From JADZAI01 sp047602465 (GTDB taxonomy: Bacteria > Pseudomonadota > Alphaproteobacteria > Micropepsales > Micropepsaceae): 64,000 nucleotides of DNA. The notes below the pieces were generated by a model. The model searched no databases. It saw only the letters and a list, made by a program, of their open reading frames with translations, and was not told the DNA's origin. A program made the position numbers and the translations under genes. The stretch's first letter is position 1. Each line of letters starts with the position of its first letter. Where the stretch lies: the NCBI GenBank assembly GCA_047602465.1, contig JASGHF010000001.1, forward strand, positions 310,001 through 374,000, given 5' to 3'. This document shows positions 34,511 to 42,526 of the stretch, one piece after another.

Positions 34511-35311
34511 ATGGAGCAGCCGCCCGTCCTCAGCGCCGTCGTATCACCGGGCGTTGTCCGGCTGACGCTCAATCGCCCGGCGCAGCGCAATGCGTTGTCG
34601 GTTGAGCTTATGACGGCGCTGGAGGCGGCGCTGGACGCGACGGCCGATGACCCGGCAGTCCGGGTCGTCATCCTGTCGGCCAACGGCCCCGCCTTCTGCG
34701 CCGGGCATGATCTGAAGGAGATGACGGCGCACCGGAAGGATGCCGACAAGGGCGCGGCGTTCTATGCAGCGCTGTTCGCGCAATGCGCGCGGCTGATGCT
34801 GAAAATCGTGCATCATCCGCGGCCCGTGATCGCCGAGGTGCATGCGCTGGCGACGGCGGCGGGGTGCCAGCTGGTCGCGAGCTGCGATCTGGCGGTGGCG
34901 GCGGAGAGCGCCGGGTTCGCGACGCCGGGCGTCAATATCGGCCTCTTCTGTTCGACGCCGATGGTGGCGCTGTCGCGCAATGTGAGCCGGAAGCATGCCA
35001 TGGAGATGCTGCTGACCGGCGAGGCGGTGACGGCGCTGAGGGCGCGCGAGATCGGGCTGATCAATCGCGTGACGACGGCGCACGGCCTCAGCAGCGATAC
35101 CGAGGCGCTGGCGGCGCTGATCGCCCTGAAGCCCGCCGCGACGCTGAAACTGGGCAAGGCGGCGTTCTACAGGCAGGCCGAGATGACTCTGGAGGCGGCC
35201 TATGCCTTCGCGTCCGAGACGATGACGATGAACATGCTGAACGCCGAGGCGAATGAAGGCATCTGCGCGTTCGTCGAGAAGAGGCCCCCGGAATGGCCGA
35301 AGGGAGAGTGA
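34511..35311 (+). CDS. Enoyl-CoA hydratase/isomerase superfamily protein, ECHDC3-like
   Basis: 266-residue crotonase-fold protein. LTLNRPAQRNALSVELM and ILSANGPAFCAGHDLKEM form the CoA/oxyanion region. The two catalytic glutamates of true enoyl-CoA hydratases are missing: the first position lies in AAGCQLVASCDL and the second in FATPGVNIGLFCSTP. That wording, with TPGVNIGLFCSTP, is the pattern of the ECHDC3 branch, whose reaction is unsettled. Annotating it simply as a hydratase would overstate it. It is joined to the secreted protein gene by TGACATG. Confidence 0.85.
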   Translation: MEQPPVLSAVVSPGVVRLTLNRPAQRNALSVELMTALEAALDATADDPAVRVVILSANGPAFCAGHDLKEMTAHRKDADKGAAFYAALFAQCARLMLKIVHHPRPVIAEVHALATAAGCQLVASCDLAVAAESAGFATPGVNIGLFCSTPMVALSRNVSRKHAMEMLLTGEAVTALRAREIGLINRVTTAHGLSSDTEALAALIALKPAATLKLGKAAFYRQAEMTLEAAYAFASETMTMNMLNAEANEGICAFVEKRPPEWPKGE

Positions 35312-35312
35312 C

Positions 35313-36026
35313 ATGAAGCTGCTTCGACTGGCCGTCGCCGCCGCAGCCCTGATGGGGCTGGCGGCGGCGCAGGACAATGCGGAGATCGTCGTCACCGCAT
35401 CGCGCTATGTCAGCAATGACGGCGATAGCGGGATCGTTGCGGTCATTCCTCACGTCACGCTTAAGCGCCGCGCGGACAATCTGGTGACGACGGTGCGCGT
35501 GATCTGCGACACGCGCGACGCGACGCTGCGCGACCAGGAAATCCGCCAGACGCTGCGCGACATGATCAGGACGGCGGCGGGCAGCGGCGGGACGATCATG
35601 CTGAGCGTCGGCGACAGCATCCTGGTGCCGTTCGACGAGACGATGATCGAAAAGGCCATCATGCCAGAGGGGCGGCCCGATACGAGCTATGCCGGCGTGG
35701 TGGTGAAGACGGCGGTGAAGGCCGACGACACCTATGACGGCGCCATGGCGCGGGTTCTGGCCTTCGTGGCGGCGACGCCCAAGACAGGGCGCACGGAGAT
35801 CCTGGCCGATACCCGGTGGGATCTGACGCTGATCGGGCCGGAGAATAATCGCGACGAGCTGATCGGCCTGATCGCCGCCGACGCGAAGAAGACCGCGGCG
35901 CTGTTCGGCGGCGGGTTCGCGGTGGAGGTGGACGGGCTGCACAATCCCATCGCCTGGTATCAGAGCGGGCCGCTCGATCTCTACATTCCCTACACGCTGA
36001 ACACGTCCGGCACGGGGGCGCCGTAA
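35313..36026 (+). CDS. Secreted protein of unknown function
   Basis: 237 residues. MKLLRLAVAAAALMGLAAAQDNA is a Sec signal with cleavage near AAA-QD. The mature part begins EIVVTASRYV, which superficially recalls the start of TonB-dependent receptors, but no plug or barrel follows. A regular alternation of beta-like and helical segments (for example VTLKRRADNLVTTVRVICDTRD, then RQTLRDMIRTA) could suggest a SIMPL/DUF541-like fold; this is weak. ATG 35313 lies one base after the previous stop, and its own stop overlaps the next start as TAATG. Confidence 0.7.
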   Translation: MKLLRLAVAAAALMGLAAAQDNAEIVVTASRYVSNDGDSGIVAVIPHVTLKRRADNLVTTVRVICDTRDATLRDQEIRQTLRDMIRTAAGSGGTIMLSVGDSILVPFDETMIEKAIMPEGRPDTSYAGVVVKTAVKADDTYDGAMARVLAFVAATPKTGRTEILADTRWDLTLIGPENNRDELIGLIAADAKKTAALFGGGFAVEVDGLHNPIAWYQSGPLDLYIPYTLNTSGTGAP

Positions 36027-36460
36027 TGGCTTTCGTGAACCCGCCGGATGCCGAGATCGCGGCCCTGCTGAACGGCGCGAAGACGATCGCCCTGCTGGGG
36101 GCGAGCGCCAACCCGGCGCGCGACAGCCATGAGGTGATGGCGTTCCTGCAGCGCAAGGGGCACCGGGTGATCCCGGTGAACCCGGGTCTCGCCGGCAAGG
36201 AGCTGCTGGGCGAGAAGGTCTATGGGCATCTCGACGAGATCCGCGAGAAGATCGACCTCGTCGATGTGTTCCGGGCGAGCGCGTATGTCGCGGGGATTGT
36301 CGGCGAGTGCATCGCGGCGAAGGTGCCGGCGATCTGGACGCAGCTTGGCGTGGTGGATGATCTGGCCGGCGCGCGGGCGAAGGATGCCGGCATGGTCGTC
36401 GTGATGAACAAGTGCCCGAAGATCGAGTATCCGCGGCTGGGGATCAAAGGCCCGGTCTGA
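36026..36460 (+). CDS. CoA-binding protein (YccU type)
   Basis: 144-residue Rossmann-fold protein of the CoA_binding_2 family: KTIALLGASANPARDSHEVMAFLQRKGHRVIPVNPGLAGKELLGEKVYGHLDEI in outline GASANPARDS and VIPVNPG, then DLVDVFRASAYV, IWTQLGVV and the C-terminal VMNKCPKIEYPRLG. These features match proteins proposed to bind CoA; no reaction is known. Last gene of the MAPEG-ECHDC3-secreted-CoA-binding run, closed by a strong terminator. Confidence 0.88.
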   Translation: MAFVNPPDAEIAALLNGAKTIALLGASANPARDSHEVMAFLQRKGHRVIPVNPGLAGKELLGEKVYGHLDEIREKIDLVDVFRASAYVAGIVGECIAAKVPAIWTQLGVVDDLAGARAKDAGMVVVMNKCPKIEYPRLGIKGPV

Positions 36461-36490
36461 TCCGGCCGATCCGCGCATGGCAAAGAAAAA

Positions 36491-36525
36491 CGGCGGCGGG
36501 AGCGATCCCGCCGCCGTCTTCTTTT
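36491..36525. terminator. Bidirectional rho-independent terminator
   Basis: Perfect 11-bp stem CGGCGGCGGGA (36491-36501) / TCCCGCCGCCG (36506-36516) with GCGA loop, followed by TCTTCTTTT on the plus strand and preceded by AAAGAAAAA, which gives a U-tract on the minus strand. It serves the convergent genes on both sides. Confidence 0.9.
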
Positions 36526-36539
36526 GCCTCAGGTCCGGA

Positions 36540-37004
36540 TCAGATGGCGACGCTGGCGACGCGGGCCAGGATGTAGAGCACCAGCACGGCGATCGCGATC
36601 ACGATCGCGGCCAGCGACAGCGGGCGCTGCAGCGGCTTCACCTTGGCGAGCGACTTGTCGAGGGCGTCCTTGCCGCCGCCCGAACCGGCGAGCGCCTGGG
36701 CCAGCAGCGGGTAGGCCAGGATGATGCCGAGGCCGATCAGCACCACGACCGCAGCGATCGAGACGATCACCGTGACGGGGACATAGGAGATCAGGCTGAA
36801 CACATCCAGCAGCTGGATGAGGCCCCAGACGCCCCAGAGCAGAGCGACGACGCCGATAATGCCGGCGAAGGGCGCGAGCTTGGCGGCGACCTGTTCGGCG
36901 GCCTGGCTGGCATCCTTGTTGCCGCCGGGCAGACCGCCCGAGCCCATGAGGCCAAGAAGACCGATCATCAGCAGGATGATCACGTTGAGGATAATCGAAA
37001 GCAT
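36540..37004 (-). CDS. Membrane protein of unknown function, copy A
   Basis: 154 residues with four hydrophobic segments: about 3-22, 44-66, 75-98 and 125-150. A Gly-rich, charged loop follows the first segment (GSGGLPGGNKDASQAAEQVA) and a second (GSGGGKDALDKSLAKVKPLQRP) precedes the last. The core APFAGIIGVVALLWGVWGLIQLL resembles APLAAFIGTISIVAVIWGLYLLI of the next gene, and both have Gly/Ala-Lys-rich loops before the last segment, so they look like distant paralogues. No family recognised. Confidence 0.65.
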   Translation of the reverse strand: MLSIILNVIILLMIGLLGLMGSGGLPGGNKDASQAAEQVAAKLAPFAGIIGVVALLWGVWGLIQLLDVFSLISYVPVTVIVSIAAVVVLIGLGIILAYPLLAQALAGSGGGKDALDKSLAKVKPLQRPLSLAAIVIAIAVLVLYILARVASVAI

Positions 37005-37115
37005 CAGTAGTTCCCCCGTTGCGGGCCAGAAGATGGGCCAGATTCGTCGGCAGTCAGATTGGCGTCATGCGCGCGCCGCGCCAACCCCCTCCACCTGCGA
37101 CAAATCAGGCTGAGG

Positions 37116-37586
37116 TCAGATGTAGACGCCGAAGCGGGCGAGGATGAACTGGATGAAGGTCCACAGCGCCAGCAGCAGGCCGACGAGGCCGAGAATCGCC
37201 TCGATGCCGCTGAAGCTGCGCTTCACCGCATCGACGCCCTTGCCAGCGCCCGAGGCCGGGGCGCCGAAGAAGGCCGCGACCGAGGTGTAGCCGGCGAGGA
37301 CACCGAGGACGACGAGCAGCAGCGCGCCAAGAAGAGCCAGCACGAAGCTGAAGCCAAGATAGCCGGTGAAGAGCGCGAAGATCACGCCGATCAGGAGGTA
37401 GAGGCCCCAGATCACCGCGACGATGCTGATCGTGCCTATGAAGGCCGCGAGCGGCGCGGCGACGGGTTTCAGGATGTCCTGCACCGGCTTGAGCGCCGCG
37501 GGGCCGGCCCCGTTGGCGGCCGAGGTCAGCGACACGGCGGCGAGCGTGATGAAGGTCAGAAGAAACTGCAGCCAGATCACGAACAT
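37116..37586 (-). CDS. Membrane protein of unknown function, copy B
   Basis: 156 residues, four hydrophobic segments in the same layout as the neighbouring gene downstream: an N-terminal helix (MFVIWLQFLLTFITLAAVSL), a short polar stretch (NGAGPAALKPVQDILKPVAAP), two long helices, the loop GAPASGAGKGVDAVKRSFSG and a final helix ending ARFGVYI. Length and architecture nearly equal copy A, suggesting an old tandem duplication. The two may form a membrane complex; that is inference. 111 bases separate them. Confidence 0.65.
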   Translation of the reverse strand: MFVIWLQFLLTFITLAAVSLTSAANGAGPAALKPVQDILKPVAAPLAAFIGTISIVAVIWGLYLLIGVIFALFTGYLGFSFVLALLGALLLVVLGVLAGYTSVAAFFGAPASGAGKGVDAVKRSFSGIEAILGLVGLLLALWTFIQFILARFGVYI

Positions 37587-37695
37587 CGTGAAATCCCCAT
37601 TTCAGAATGCGGCCGCACCCGGCGCCGCGAGTCGTATCTTTGGCCGTTTCGTTTCGGAAGGGAAGCCTTCGCAGGTGCGGCATCGCGCGGCGGGG

Positions 37696-38757
37696 TTAAC
37701 CCTTTATGCGGCCGGTCAGGGCGTGCCAGTGGGCGATGACGGCGCCGAAAAGGACGAGCGCGCCGAACTGGTGCGCGGCGCCGAGGAGGACGGGCTGTTC
37801 GCCGTCCGCCCCGGCGAGAAGCGTGAGGACGCCGAGAAGGATCTGGCAGACCGTGACGGTGCCGAGCAGGCCGGCGGAGGGTTTTCCGGCTTTCGTCCGG
37901 CCTGCGACGATGACGGTCGCGACGGCGAGCGCGGCGACGAGATAGGCGGTCATGCGGTGCTGGAACTGCACCATGGTGATGTTGTCGCCGAAATTGGTCC
38001 ACCAGGGCTGATGCAGGAACAGGTTATCCGGCACGAGGCTGCCGTCCATCAGCGGCCAGGTGTTGTAGGTGAGACCGGCGTCGAGGCCGGCGACGAGCGC
38101 GCCGAGCAGAACCTGGATGAATACGGCGGCGAGCGTGATTTTCGCGAGCGGCAGGCCGGGCTGGCACGCCCTGCCCGCGCGCGGCGATTTGAGGTCGAGC
38201 AGCATCAGCAGCGTCCAGCCGAAGATCACGAAGGCAAGGCCGAGATGGGCGGCGAGACGGTACTGGCTGACGTCGAGGCGTCCGGTGAGGCCGCTCGCCA
38301 CCATGAACCAGCCGAGCGCGCCCTGGGCCCCGACAAGCAGGACGAGGCCGACGCCGCGACGGAGCATCGGTCCCTTCAGCGCACCCCGCCACCAGAAAAT
38401 GGCGAGGCCGATGAGCGCCACCATGCCGATGGTGCGGGCAAGGATGCGGTGGCCCCACTCCCACCAGAAGATGTGTTTGAACTCGGCGACGGTCATGCCC
38501 TTGTTGAGCACCTGGTACTCGGTGGTGGAGCGGTATTTCTGAAGCTCCGCCTCCCAGTCTTGGTCGCTGAGCGGGGGGATGACGCCGGTGACGGGCTTCC
38601 ATTCGGTGATGGAGAGGCCGCTGTCGGTGAGGCGCGTGAGGCCGCCGACCATCACGATGGCGGCGGTCATGGCGAGGACGACGAGCAGCCAGATCGCCAC
38701 GGCGCTGAGGCGCGCGCGCGGGGCTGAGGGAACGGAGTGGATGGCTGAAATCGACAT
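37696..38757 (-). CDS. ctaA: Haem A synthase CtaA (COX15 type)
   Basis: 353-residue polytopic protein converting haem O to haem A for cytochrome c oxidase. Conserved haem-ligand regions: GGLTRLTDSGLSITEWKPVTG, EFKHIFWWEWGHRILARTIG, the RLAAHLGLAF segment, NLFLHQPWWTNFGDNITMVQFQHRMTAYLVA region (QFQHRM) and GAAHQFGALVLF, giving the paired histidines of the two half-barrels. Eight hydrophobic segments. Start ATG 38757 is chosen from the conserved N-terminus. Back-to-back with the DUF2842 gene, a usual neighbour of ctaA. Confidence 0.94.
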   Translation of the reverse strand: MSISAIHSVPSAPRARLSAVAIWLLVVLAMTAAIVMVGGLTRLTDSGLSITEWKPVTGVIPPLSDQDWEAELQKYRSTTEYQVLNKGMTVAEFKHIFWWEWGHRILARTIGMVALIGLAIFWWRGALKGPMLRRGVGLVLLVGAQGALGWFMVASGLTGRLDVSQYRLAAHLGLAFVIFGWTLLMLLDLKSPRAGRACQPGLPLAKITLAAVFIQVLLGALVAGLDAGLTYNTWPLMDGSLVPDNLFLHQPWWTNFGDNITMVQFQHRMTAYLVAALAVATVIVAGRTKAGKPSAGLLGTVTVCQILLGVLTLLAGADGEQPVLLGAAHQFGALVLFGAVIAHWHALTGRIKG

Positions 38758-38813
38758 GGGCGCGGGCGCGTGATAGCGCAGCCCGCGCCCCGCTGCGAGG
38801 GCCTTGAGATCAC

Positions 38814-39029
38814 ATGCCCGTTCGCCTGAAAAAGCTGCTTGGAACCCTGCTGATCCTGATCTGGCTGTTCTTCTATGTGCTGTTCGCACTGAAGCTGGCA
38901 GCGACGATCCTGCCCAACTCGCACTGGGTGGTGCAGCTTGCCTATTACGCCTTCGCCGGGATCGCCTGGATCGTTCCGCCCGGTTTCATCATCCAGTGGA
39001 TGGGTGAAGGGCGGAACGACGAGGACTAG
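38814..39029 (+). CDS. DUF2842 domain-containing small membrane protein
   Basis: 71 residues with two membrane segments (about 9-31, LGTLLILIWLFFYVLFALKLAATIL, and about 42-62, YYAFAGIAWIVPPGFIIQWM). The sequence W-V-V-Q-L-A-Y-Y-A-F-A-G-I-A-W-I-V-P and the terminal W-M matches DUF2842, an alphaproteobacterial family usually found beside ctaA, so a link with respiratory oxidase assembly is plausible. Its stop TAG shares the CTAG at 39026-39029 with the convergent amidase. Confidence 0.85.
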   Translation: MPVRLKKLLGTLLILIWLFFYVLFALKLAATILPNSHWVVQLAYYAFAGIAWIVPPGFIIQWMGEGRNDED

Positions 39030-40444
39030 GCGGCCGGGCGCTTGTCGAACCAGGGCCGGGCCTGCTCCAGCTGGCCCGCGAGACGGTAGAGAAGGCTCTC
39101 GTTCCCGTAGGCCGCGCCGAACATCATGCCGAGCGGCAGGCCGTCATCCGTCCAGTGCAGCGGCACCGACATCGCGGGCGCGCCGGTCTGGTTGTAGAAG
39201 GCGCAGTGCGCGGGGAAGGTGGAGATCGCCTTGCCGAATTCGCGCATGTCCCTGGGGCTGAGCGACAGGACGCCCAGCGGATCGGGCTTGCGCATGATGG
39301 TGGGCGAGAGCGTCACGTCGTAGCGTTTCATGAACCCGGCATAGGCGATGGCCGCGAGCTGAATGGTCACCTCGTTGCGGGCCATGGTGATGCCGGAGGT
39401 GTGCCTCGCGTTCTGCATCATCGCCCAGGTGACGGCTTCCAGCTCGTCCTCGGCGAGCGGGCGGCCGCGCTGTTCGGCATACATGTCGAGGCCGGCCGTC
39501 ATGTGCGCGCCGACCATGTCGGGCAGCGTGGCGGCGAGCGCGGGGCCGTCGATATCGGGCGCGGCCTCCTCGACCTCGTGGCCGAGCGAGAGCAGCAGGT
39601 CGACGGTGCGTTTCAACCCCTCCTCCGCGTCGGCATCGGGCATAGTGCCGTTGGCGGACTTCCGCCACAGCGCGACGCGCAGCTTGCCGGGGTCGCGGCC
39701 GACCTCCTGCAGATAGGGGCGCTCGGGCTGCGGCGCGTCGTAGCGCGAGCCGGTCTCGATGCCGTGGGTCGCATCCAGCAGCGCGGCGCTGTCGCGCACG
39801 CTGCGCGAGACGGCATGGTTGATGGAGAAGCCGCCCCACCCTTCGGTGCGATACGGCCCCATCGGCATGCGGCCGCGCGAGGGCTTCAGCCCGAAGACGC
39901 CGCAGCAGGCCGCCGGCACGCGGATCGAGCCGCCGCCGTCGCTGGCATGGGCGATGGGAATGACGCCCGAGGCGACCGTCGCCGCCGCGCCGCCGGACGA
40001 GCCGCCGGCGATGCGCGACCTGTTCCAGGGGTTCAGCGTCTCGCCGAACAGAATGGATTCTGTGGTGGTGGTGCCGCCGAACTCCGGCGTCGTCGTCTGC
40101 CCGAAAATGACGAGGCCCGCCTTCTTGTAGCGGGCGGTCAGCGTGAAGTCGTAGTCGGACACATAGTCCTTGAAGGCGCGCGAGCCTTGCGTCAGCGGCG
40201 CGCCCTTGAGCGCAGCGCCCAAATCCTTGAGCGCGAACGGCACGCCCCTGAACGGACCATCGGGCAGACCTTCCGCGATCTGCGCGCGGGCCTTGTCGGC
40301 GAAGAGCGCCGAGAAGCAGTTGATATTCGCCTGCGCGGTTTCGGCGCGCGCGAGGGCGGCGTCCAGCAGTTCTTCGGGCGAGGTTTCCTTCTTGCGGACC
40401 AGCTCTGCCAGCCCGAGCGCATCGTAGCTTTCGTAATCGTTCAT
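39026..40444 (-). CDS. Amidase signature family hydrolase
   Basis: 472-residue amidase. The Ser-cisSer-Lys triad regions are present: lysine in VPFALKDLGAALKG, the glycine/serine motif RIAGGSSGGAAATVASGVIPIAHASDGGGSIRVPAACCG with both serines. The C-terminal region NQTGAPAMSVPLHWTDDGLPLGMMF is also typical. Substrate unknown: no GatB or GatC genes are next to it and the C-terminal wording differs from GatA, so an amidotransferase role is unlikely. Six bases separate it from the GFA gene upstream, so the two are co-transcribed. Confidence 0.92.
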   Translation of the reverse strand: MNDYESYDALGLAELVRKKETSPEELLDAALARAETAQANINCFSALFADKARAQIAEGLPDGPFRGVPFALKDLGAALKGAPLTQGSRAFKDYVSDYDFTLTARYKKAGLVIFGQTTTPEFGGTTTTESILFGETLNPWNRSRIAGGSSGGAAATVASGVIPIAHASDGGGSIRVPAACCGVFGLKPSRGRMPMGPYRTEGWGGFSINHAVSRSVRDSAALLDATHGIETGSRYDAPQPERPYLQEVGRDPGKLRVALWRKSANGTMPDADAEEGLKRTVDLLLSLGHEVEEAAPDIDGPALAATLPDMVGAHMTAGLDMYAEQRGRPLAEDELEAVTWAMMQNARHTSGITMARNEVTIQLAAIAYAGFMKRYDVTLSPTIMRKPDPLGVLSLSPRDMREFGKAISTFPAHCAFYNQTGAPAMSVPLHWTDDGLPLGMMFGAAYGNESLLYRLAGQLEQARPWFDKRPAA

Positions 40445-40450
40445 GGCGGA

Positions 40451-40852
40451 TCAGCCCGGCAGCCGTTCGAAGGCCGGCATGCCTTCGGGGATATGATGGA
40501 AGGGTTGCTTGTCCACCGTGTAGATCGCGATGTCGGGGCTGGCGGCAGACGGATTATCCAGCGTGCCGACCTTGATGATGGCGGCCGGGAAGCCCGGCGA
40601 CTTCGCCGCGAGCGCGGCGCCGCAATTGGCGCAGAACTCGCGCGTCACGGCGCGCTCGATATCCGTGCGCGTGAAGGTTTTCGGTGCGCCCTTGGTGTAG
40701 CTGAAGCCGCCGAGCGGCATGCAGACGATGACATTGGGGGCGCCGCCCGAGATGTACTGACATTCACGGCAATGGCACTGCGCCTTCATGATCGGATCGC
40801 CGTCCGCCTCATACCGGATCGCGCCGCAATAGCATCCGCCTGTCAGTTTCAT
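40451..40852 (-). CDS. GFA family (glutathione-dependent formaldehyde-activating-like) protein
   Basis: 133-residue zinc protein of the GFA/CENP-V fold. Zinc cysteines are seen in GGCYCGAIRY, QCHCRECQY and FCANCGAAL, the full set for the family. Despite the family name, most members have no proven formaldehyde activity. It precedes the amidase by 6 bases on the same strand; the pair may form a small catabolic unit. The tRNA-Pro gene lies 104 bases upstream. Confidence 0.88.
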   Translation of the reverse strand: MKLTGGCYCGAIRYEADGDPIMKAQCHCRECQYISGGAPNVIVCMPLGGFSYTKGAPKTFTRTDIERAVTREFCANCGAALAAKSPGFPAAIIKVGTLDNPSAASPDIAIYTVDKQPFHHIPEGMPAFERLPG

Positions 40853-40956
40853 GGCTGGCTCTCCCCGCGTGATTGTTATGGCGGAAGCCTACCCTTCGCG
40901 CGGGACGGAACAAGCCATCAGTCGCAATCTTCGCGGGACGTATGCGGAAGCAGAAA

Positions 40957-41033
40957 TGGTCGGAGCGGCGGGATTCGAACCCACGACCCCCAGTCCCCCA
41001 GACTGATGCGCTACCAGGCTGCGCTACGCTCCG
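40957..41033 (-). tRNA. tRNA-Pro (anticodon GGG)
   Basis: Cloverleaf reads cleanly on the minus strand: acceptor CGGAGCG (41027-41033) pairs with CGCTCCG (40961-40967), D-arm GTAGCGCAGCCTGGTAGCGC, anticodon stem TCAGT/ACTGG with loop CTGGGGG giving GGG, T-arm with GGGTTCGAATCCC, discriminator A and an encoded CCA (40957-40959). Reads codon CCC (and CCU). Confidence 0.95.
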
Positions 41034-41306
41034 ACCGAGCCGGCACGAGGCCGGCGGGGGCGCCACGGACCGATGAGGTCCGAAGCGGACGCGCCTTATA
41101 GGCGGGGCCTCACGGCGGCGCAATGGAAAGCGCGCGTTTGGAGCGTTGTTGTGCCGGGTTCTGAGAGACTGCGGCATGGGTCCCCGGATCGGCCGATTGG
41201 CCGTCCGAGGATGACAGGTGCGGGTGATGACGGGCCGCGGTGCAGCGGAAAGGCTGGATGGCCGCCTCTAGGGCGGCCATGAGGATTGGGATAGGTTGGG
41301 TTGGGA

Positions 41307-42092
41307 TCAGCGGCCGTTCTTGGCGGCTTGCAGGCGGATGTCGTAGTCGCGGCGGAGGGCTTTGAGGCGGGCCAGCAGTTTCGCGGCGACTTCGATGCGG
41401 CGAGCCTCGGCGTGGTCGTCCAGTTCCGGTTCCGGCGCGGCGTGGATTTCGGGTTCGGGTGCGGGTTCGGGCTCAGGCGCAGCGACGGGCGCGGGCGGCG
41501 GCGAGAAGCTGGGCGCGGGATCGTTGCGGATTTCGGGCGCAGCATGCTGACGCGCGAAGAGCGGCGCGCCGCCGAGGCTGCCATTGTCGAGTGGCCTGGG
41601 CGGCGGCGCAGGGACGTGCGCGGGCGGTTCGACCAGGGGGGCTGGCGCTGCGCCCCCTCCCCCGATGTCTTCGTGGCGAACGGCTGACGCCGCTTCGTTG
41701 ACGGGGGAGGACAGGTTTGGCGTGGGCGCTTCGGCGACGGGCGTGAGTTTCGTTTTCGCCCTGGCGGTCTGGTGTTCGCGGCGGCCGGCGGCGACGACGT
41801 GCTTCACGCCATTCTCGCGCAACAGCTTCTGCACGCCCTTGATGGTGTAGCCGTCGCCGTAAAGCAGATGCTGGATGCCGCGCAGGAGATCGACATCTTC
41901 CGGGCGGTAGTAGCGGCGGCCGCCGCCGCGCTTCAGCGGCTTGATCTGCGCAAACTTGCCTTCCCAGAAACGCAGGACGTGCTGCGGCACGTCGAGGTCC
42001 GACGAGACCTCGCTGATCGTGCGGAACGCATCGGGCGATTTCTGGCTGGCGGCGCGATCGCCGTCCGGCTCGTGCTGGCCGGCCACGTCCAT
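41307..42092 (-). CDS. MerR family regulator with long Pro/Glu-rich tail
   Basis: 261 residues. The N-terminal MerR HTH (about 24-95) reads FRTISEVSSDLDVPQHVLRFWEGKFAQIKPLKRGGGRRYYRPEDVDLLRGIQHLLYGDGYTIKGVQKLL in outline: ISEV, HVLRFWE, GGRRYYRPEDV, YTIKGVQKLL. The rest (about 115-235) is low-complexity Pro/Ala/Glu, ending in a helix ARRIEVAAKLLARLKALRRDYDIRLQ. It lacks metal-binding cysteines. In alphaproteobacteria this gene normally follows fabH-ihfA; role unknown. The tail contains LSSPVNEAASAVRHEDIGGGGAA (residues about 126-147), encoded by a palindromic repeat. Starts by TAATG overlap with ihfA. Confidence 0.88.
   Translation of the reverse strand: MDVAGQHEPDGDRAASQKSPDAFRTISEVSSDLDVPQHVLRFWEGKFAQIKPLKRGGGRRYYRPEDVDLLRGIQHLLYGDGYTIKGVQKLLRENGVKHVVAAGRREHQTARAKTKLTPVAEAPTPNLSSPVNEAASAVRHEDIGGGGAAPAPLVEPPAHVPAPPPRPLDNGSLGGAPLFARQHAAPEIRNDPAPSFSPPPAPVAAPEPEPAPEPEIHAAPEPELDDHAEARRIEVAAKLLARLKALRRDYDIRLQAAKNGR
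41656..41710. repeat. Palindromic element inside the merR gene
   Basis: Arms CCTCCCCCG (41656-41664) and CGGGGGAGG (41702-41710) enclose 37 bases. The element is in frame and encodes LSSPVNEAAS through DIGGGG in the low-complexity tail. The right arm and its flank (GGGGGAGGACA on the plus strand) match the element in pdhC at 27926-27938. Confidence 0.75.
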
Positions 42093-42409
42093 TACGCAGA
42101 CGCCTCGCCGGTTGCGGGCGTGCCGGCGTTGATCTGATCCTTCAGCACATGGCTGGGACGGAACAGCAGAACCTTGCGCGGAGCGATGGGCACTTCCTCG
42201 CCGGTCTTGGGATTACGGCCGATGCGGCCACCCTTGGCGCGGACCAGGAAGGTTCCGAAGGATGAGAGCTTCACCTGTTCCTCACGGAGCAGCGCCTCGG
42301 TCACCTCGTCGAGCACGCGCTCGACCAGTGTGGCGGACTCGTTCCGGGACAGGCCGACATTCTGGTAGACCTTTTCGGCAAGGTCCGACCGGGTGAGGGT
42401 TTTCGCCAT
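42092..42409 (-). CDS. ihfA: Integration host factor alpha subunit
   Basis: 105-residue HU/IHF family DNA-bending protein. TLTRSDLAEKVYQNVGLSRNESATLVERVLDEV is the helical dimer body, VKLSSFGTFLVRAKGGRIGRNPKTGEEVPIAPRKVLLFRPSHVLK contains the beta-arm with the intercalating proline in RNPKTGEEVPI. The C-terminal tail after LKDQIN is longer than in HU, as in IhfA. Start ATG 42409 fits homologues. It lies 117 bases after fabH and 1 base overlaps merR, the usual plsX-fabH-ihfA-merR order. Confidence 0.95.
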   Translation of the reverse strand: MAKTLTRSDLAEKVYQNVGLSRNESATLVERVLDEVTEALLREEQVKLSSFGTFLVRAKGGRIGRNPKTGEEVPIAPRKVLLFRPSHVLKDQINAGTPATGEASA

Positions 42410-42526
42410 TCGTCTGCTCCCATTCTGCGGGGAATCGTGATGGCGAAATGAAGACCACGCGACCCAAAGAATCAATGGGTTAATCTGTAATGTTCGCGCG
42501 ATCTGGCAGGCGGTTCGCCTAAACCC

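Noticed and set aside
35313..36026. TonB-dependent receptor suggested by EIVVTASR at the mature N-terminus
   Set aside because: The protein is only 237 residues, with no plug domain or C-terminal barrel.
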